From HK-STAS-PATE-2 sp035906575 (lineage in GTDB: Bacteria; Patescibacteriota; Patescibacteriia; 2-12-FULL-60-25), in assembly GCA_035906575.1 (NCBI GenBank), contig JAMIEW010000066.1, positions 1 to 16,848 on the forward strand: 16,848 bases of DNA. The letters run 5' to 3'. Within the stretch, counting starts at the first letter, position 1, and every line of letters starts with the position of its first letter. The translations under genes and the position numbers were made by a program. Below the pieces are notes generated by a model, which was given only the letters and a program-made list of their open reading frames with translations, was not told where the DNA came from and made no database searches. Below, piece after piece: positions 15,201-16,848 of this stretch.

Positions 15201-15318
15201 CTTGGTAAAGGCCTATTTTCCAGAAGAAAAGGCAAATCTCACGATCGTAGGTGGTAAGAGCGGGATGGTGGGTGATAAGCTTCAGGCATTGTTAAACGCT
15301 ACTTGGTGCGAACGATAG
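9277..15318 (+). CDS. Giant secreted beta-helix / Calx-beta surface protein, 2013 aa
   Basis: The N-terminus is a signal peptide (about 1-30, ending LLPQSAQA). Residues ~33-1110 form a right-handed parallel beta-helix opening with ADAGAGSLRDSIATAN and IDGWTQPGW, then about sixteen 'GNYxGxxxxG' turns alternating with about fourteen 'IGG...RN' turns, closing with IDLGDDGLTANDANDADVG. Residues ~1218-1365 resemble a DUF11-type beta-sandwich. Three Calx-beta domains follow at ~1377-1488, 1493-1602 and 1606-1715, each with a 'VGGTA...DF' and 'LVDDA' type core. After a Gly/Cys and Thr/Pro linker come two Cys-flanked modules: ~1789-1883 is peptidoglycan-binding-like (VKKLQLFLRD, GIYDRTSLRAVMKFQ), and ~1889-2013 looks like a degenerate second copy. 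There is no LPXTG motif or C-terminal membrane segment, so wall binding through these modules is inferred. Likely roles are adhesion, polysaccharide binding or surface layering. The gene stands alone between its promoter and a strong terminator. Confidence 0.92.
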   Translation: MYAHARSLVAGLISAMVFCLLVLLPQSAQAAILVTTTADAGAGSLRDSIATANASSGPDIIEFAIGSGTTTIYLTTDLPTSTEELVIDGWTQPGWSNFPIISIRPTISATRALGCSAKCTIQGIGGYGNSAHFFQMDAGSDNSVIKGNWIGVNTTTAVFAFSNGIYINAPNVTIGGTGSFDRNVINGSTASLTLTVNANNASVIGNYIGTNATGTVGSSGSLFINGANDVVIGGTTNAERNIFGSNATMVVARYGADNLKVYGNYFGFRPDGTMRIANTLRSISVASSTNIEIGTSTQALPQLLSSHIPAALANIAVSTTLVTDLRLYNNYFNLTASGLVTTGTGYGLQMDHTSNVTIGGTATNERNYFNVGGISGDFVQDISIKNNYFGSDILGTTALGAPRGLTFSNATSLYIGGDTDAERNVMLSTNAGNYGLSVTNGDQIYVKGNYWGVNPSGLQTIYGVWQVTNFTNVTNVQFGSTTTRQVMGSLGGGGIVITNATSIALYNNIVGSNSEKSASLSASANTFRLSNVTSVTVGGGNLNEGNLFVSSNQATFFDKVHDATFYGNVFNLNATGSAQLGGGGILIRDSKQIVFGGSDPGEGNVVIASTNGLFLDSTVYLDRPLNAVVEGNIFGFNTSGTRTFRASTDSIFVDQGYSDVLIKNNSFGWANFANIEMWRNRNVTIQGNYLGYTSSTSLFSGTRRAIYLRETTSTIVGGFIAGEGNYFGTSTSAMVDLGRSTSTRVYGNYLGVTPTGLKLVSTSTQILASTNMYDIHIGGTTPGMGNYITNSRYGIEHGDSINTQILGNVFGMSPTSTAGYGFTLDAIYVGIGSTGTNIGDGTLAGANSIAGAGFIGVEVFRATSTVIYGNYFGTNTSTSVIAPNDRNVSTNQTYLVTIGGSVLGQGNIFGQTDFDSVIINPRSRGTTIQGNVFGTYADHVANLSIGIDAIYLSGEAADTAIVGGLGVNESNWISNAGTGIRVDAYAGTLSIIGNTVVSSSLDGLRVTGDVGAVTVQGNYIGVDASYIVRQNARGVFVDDPTAETLIFGGAVSAEENIVAYNRDAGITVGNAGSGFYLLRNRIYGNGDLQIDLGDDGLTANDANDADVGANGLLNYPIPLGVNGSYAGYAYAGLAAQQIIMDVYFSSSTDSFGRGQLMQYATTVTFMTDGSGLASGFIDVAAYGHDGIDKVAFMAHNASNTSEMSGATGGLLGVALAASSTDNFDNTSDVEFTYTLVNYGSDTLNNLQLEFSRALFFPLVSGITIVSTPVSSDPSIIIDGAFDGDADTSMFNAGASTLNGNTTATISFIINVPHSGTGLFSGYATTSGDVLGFGLQDVSVSGTVPDVGNGLSYDGDLDPTNNTLITSLNLPTFSPPSPAVSFVLDAQTISETAGTATINIILNAATSATDIVATYSVGGTASDPADFITPTGSFTILAGESATSVQVTLVDDATIESDKTIVLSLTSVTPNAITGATTTHTITLQSEDVPPPPELEFTSFGSSANEGDGTVNVELELSAIEASDVLFAYSLTGSAVSPDDFGGLSGSGSILAGDTTTTIAITLADDGFYEGSETLILTLDFISTNAVSGTRMQHTLTVGDNDIQPAVAFVMASSSGLEAGLGSVIIDLVMDATSSLPVGIDYSIGGTAVMGSDIGTLSGYAEIPALSTSTTITINVADDATAELNEDVILILTSASSHSMIGALAVYELFILNDDAAPIAPASVQVGGGALSCNQGTGGCGGSAQQVNASVPTTTEEIVESTQPDEPTKVTPETDSEAPIMSTQPDLVNACMKEVGGICTPYLKSFIRYGAKNDIEEVKKLQLFLRDVKGMKEVKVTGIYDRTSLRAVMKFQAGLGKDVLSPWNLSSPTGYVYITTSRAINRIHCQKNPPKPQIVNTCDTGCLKKIQNSVGNDTYIDVCKKTISCVPLLTKTVVYNAKNNSAVEVERLQVAINIALGRSKKPTRLFDAATRNDVNALVKAYFPEEKANLTIVGGKSGMVGDKLQALLNATWCER
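9715..12440 (+). repeat. Coding repeats of the beta-helix
   Basis: Degenerate repeats averaging about 67 codons, each with a 'GNYFG' turn and an 'IGG' turn. At DNA level the turn recurs as near-identical GGTAATTATTTTGGC variants (for example near 10063, 11336, 11447, 11516 and 11880). The first GNWIG is at residue 147 and the last GNYIG at residue 1017. Confidence 0.75.
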
Positions 15319-15329
15319 GTGGTGTCCAC

Positions 15330-15358
15330 AAAAAAGTGCCCAACATGGGCACTTTTTT
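15330..15358. terminator. Terminator of the giant-protein gene
   Basis: Perfect 12-bp stem AAAAAAGTGCCC/GGGCACTTTTTT with an AACAT loop, 11 bases after the TAG stop. It can function on both strands. Confidence 0.9.
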
Positions 15359-15366
15359 GCTATCAT
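15358..15366 (+). promoter_or_regulatory. Extended -10 promoter of the propeller-protein gene
   Basis: TGCTATCAT is an extended -10 (TGn plus TATCAT, five of six), starting on the last T of the preceding terminator. The ATG at 15374 lies seven bases after it, predicting a transcript that starts one base before ATG. No -35 and no Shine-Dalgarno are seen. Confidence 0.6.
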
Positions 15367-15373
15367 TATCCTC

Positions 15374-16848
15374 ATGAACCGTCTACGTAAGATCATCGCG
15401 CTTTTTGCGATGATGGCTCTTTTTCCTTGGGAAGCCGCTTTGGCTTTGCCGGATGTTCCTGAAGTCCCAAATTGTGATTTTAACGGAGATGTTCGTGCAA
15501 TCGAAGTCATGCCAGACGGCACAATGTATGTTGGTGGGCTATTTACGACGGTTACCTGTGATGGCGGCGTGACAAACTATACGCCAAGCCGCATTGCAAA
15601 GATATTTCCGAACGGTCAATTTGATACGGATTGGGACAATAAGGGCGTTAATGGCCCGGTATTAGCGCTTGAAACAGATGGTACACGCTTGTATGTCGGC
15701 GGTTCCTTTACAGAGGCGATCGGTAACGGTGTGAATTATGGCTACAACAATATCGCCGCCCTAGAATTGGGGACAGGTTATGCCGACACGAGTTTTATGG
15801 AAGAAGATATCGGCGCCGGTACCGATGGCCCCGTGTATACCATTATAAATAATACCTACAGTGGAGCAGGGATTATTATCGGTGGTGACTTTAACTTGGT
15901 TTCTGATAGTTTTGTGAGTCTAGGTCATACCGGCATTGGCTTTTTGGCGAATGACGGACTTGTCGAACAGTCTTATGGTTTATTGAGCTTTGTTGATGGT
16001 AATGCGGAGGTTAATGCTCTCGCGCTAGACGGTTCAATACTTTATGTTGGTGGTTCTTTTAGAACCGTGAACTGGGATGTGGGATCGGTTATTCGTCAGC
16101 GTATTGCGGCTGTCGATCTCTCACTTGATGCACAAGCAGATCCGAACTTTGTTGTTGCTACTTTTGATCCTGATGTGAATCAAGATGTGCGGGCTATCGC
16201 TGTTGATACCGCGAACGCTCGTGTTTTTATCGGGGGAGATTTTACCCAGGCAAAAGTTAACACGACGCCAACCAATGTTTATTACTTGCACCCATTTTAC
16301 ACGGCTACAGGTGAGCCGGATCTTATTTATGGCGTTTGGCCGGATGTATCCGTAACTGATCTCGACCTTGATAACGGAGAATTATTCGTCTCTGGTAATT
16401 TTAACAATTTCTTTGGCTCGCCAAGAAACTATATTGCCAGTCTCGACGTCTCTGATATTGCCGTCTATCTCAACTCTTGGGATCCAAACCCAGACAGCGA
16501 CGTGCATGCCGTTGAGGTTACGGGTAATTATGGCGCCATGGGTGGTAATTTTAATAGCACGGATGGTGCTACGACCTTAAATTTTGCTCGTTTTGAAACA
16601 CCGGTACTGCCAACGATGTCAATCAGTGGCACAGTGTTTGAAGACGTGAACTTTGGTTTGAATGCCGGTCGCAGCAGAGTAAATGCTTATAGCAATGGCG
16701 GTTTGCCTGTGGTGGATGCAACCGTTGAAATCTATGACGGTGATACATTGAACTACATTACTTCGGTGACCACCAGTATCACGGGTGAGTACACGTGGAC
16801 GGCGCCCGGCGCCGGTGAATATATCGTACGCGTTGTTGATGCGAGCGT
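15374..16848 (+). CDS. Secreted seven-repeat beta-propeller (delta-60 type) protein with Cna-B/SdrD-like domain, 3' end outside window
   Basis: The frame is open from ATG at 15374 to the window edge (491 codons). Residues 1-25 are a signal peptide (MNRLRKIIALFAMM to AALA). Seven repeats of the delta-60/DUF5122 type follow, each a 'VxAIxV....xxVGGxF' unit: starts at residues 40, 96, 154, 213, 272, 327 and 377, spaced 50-59 residues, with cores such as LYVGGSF, VFIGGDF and YGAMGGNF. Seven regular blades fit a closed propeller. From residue ~415 a new beta-rich domain begins (SISGTVFEDVNFGLNAG, then TSITGEYTWTAPGAGEYIVRVV), resembling Cna-B/SdrD-type surface repeats. The protein should be exported. 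Two Cys (34 and 62) lie near the first blade. It follows the giant protein but has its own promoter, and the two probably both serve the cell surface. The rest, including any anchor, is not visible. Confidence 0.85.
   Translation, partial: MNRLRKIIALFAMMALFPWEAALALPDVPEVPNCDFNGDVRAIEVMPDGTMYVGGLFTTVTCDGGVTNYTPSRIAKIFPNGQFDTDWDNKGVNGPVLALETDGTRLYVGGSFTEAIGNGVNYGYNNIAALELGTGYADTSFMEEDIGAGTDGPVYTIINNTYSGAGIIIGGDFNLVSDSFVSLGHTGIGFLANDGLVEQSYGLLSFVDGNAEVNALALDGSILYVGGSFRTVNWDVGSVIRQRIAAVDLSLDAQADPNFVVATFDPDVNQDVRAIAVDTANARVFIGGDFTQAKVNTTPTNVYYLHPFYTATGEPDLIYGVWPDVSVTDLDLDNGELFVSGNFNNFFGSPRNYIASLDVSDIAVYLNSWDPNPDSDVHAVEVTGNYGAMGGNFNSTDGATTLNFARFETPVLPTMSISGTVFEDVNFGLNAGRSRVNAYSNGGLPVVDATVEIYDGDTLNYITSVTTSITGEYTWTAPGAGEYIVRVVDAS

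Overview
This window looks like a piece of a Candidatus Patescibacteria (CPR) genome, probably of the Parcubacteria group. The reasons are short intergenic spaces, small bidirectional hairpin terminators, a mix of Shine-Dalgarno-led and apparently leaderless genes, a Thr-rich lipoprotein, and very large secreted beta-helix and beta-propeller proteins, one ending in Cys-flanked peptidoglycan-binding-like modules. The lineage call is inference: there is no rRNA or other phylogenetic marker here.

Region 1 (1-2961, plus strand, visibly more AT-rich than what follows) is accessory and defence-like. It holds the C-terminal end of a type I restriction HsdR subunit cut by the window edge, a roughly 560-base stretch with no convincing gene but a clear terminator, a small orphan gene, and a PD-(D/E)XK-type/DUF4268 protein bracketed by two identical 29-bp terminator hairpins. 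Region 2 (3000-3906, plus strand) has a gene of uncertain family with a strong Shine-Dalgarno, followed by about 240 bases holding three successive terminator-like hairpins and no gene, a good place to look for small RNAs.

Region 3 (3862-9115, minus strand) carries five genes: a DUF900-type alpha/beta hydrolase, a secreted lipoprotein, an unusual sigma-70-family factor with a roughly 180-residue extra C-terminal region, and a two-gene unit of a BASS/SBF-family transporter followed three bases later by a D-2-hydroxyacid dehydrogenase. The first three are each closed by their own terminator. Region 4 (9116-16848, plus strand) is a surface-protein locus. It encodes a 2013-residue secreted protein (beta-helix, DUF11-like, three Calx-beta domains, peptidoglycan-binding-like modules), then a secreted protein with exactly seven delta-60-type propeller repeats and a Cna-B/SdrD-like domain that runs off the window.

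Functionally the window splits into nucleic-acid defence (left), regulation, envelope and small-molecule metabolism (middle) and cell-surface display (right). The most interesting features are the extended sigma factor, the repeated placement of -10-like boxes 6-8 bases before start codons (suggesting leaderless transcripts), the gene-free triple-terminator interval, and the hairpin-bracketed nuclease gene. All family calls come from reading motifs by eye.
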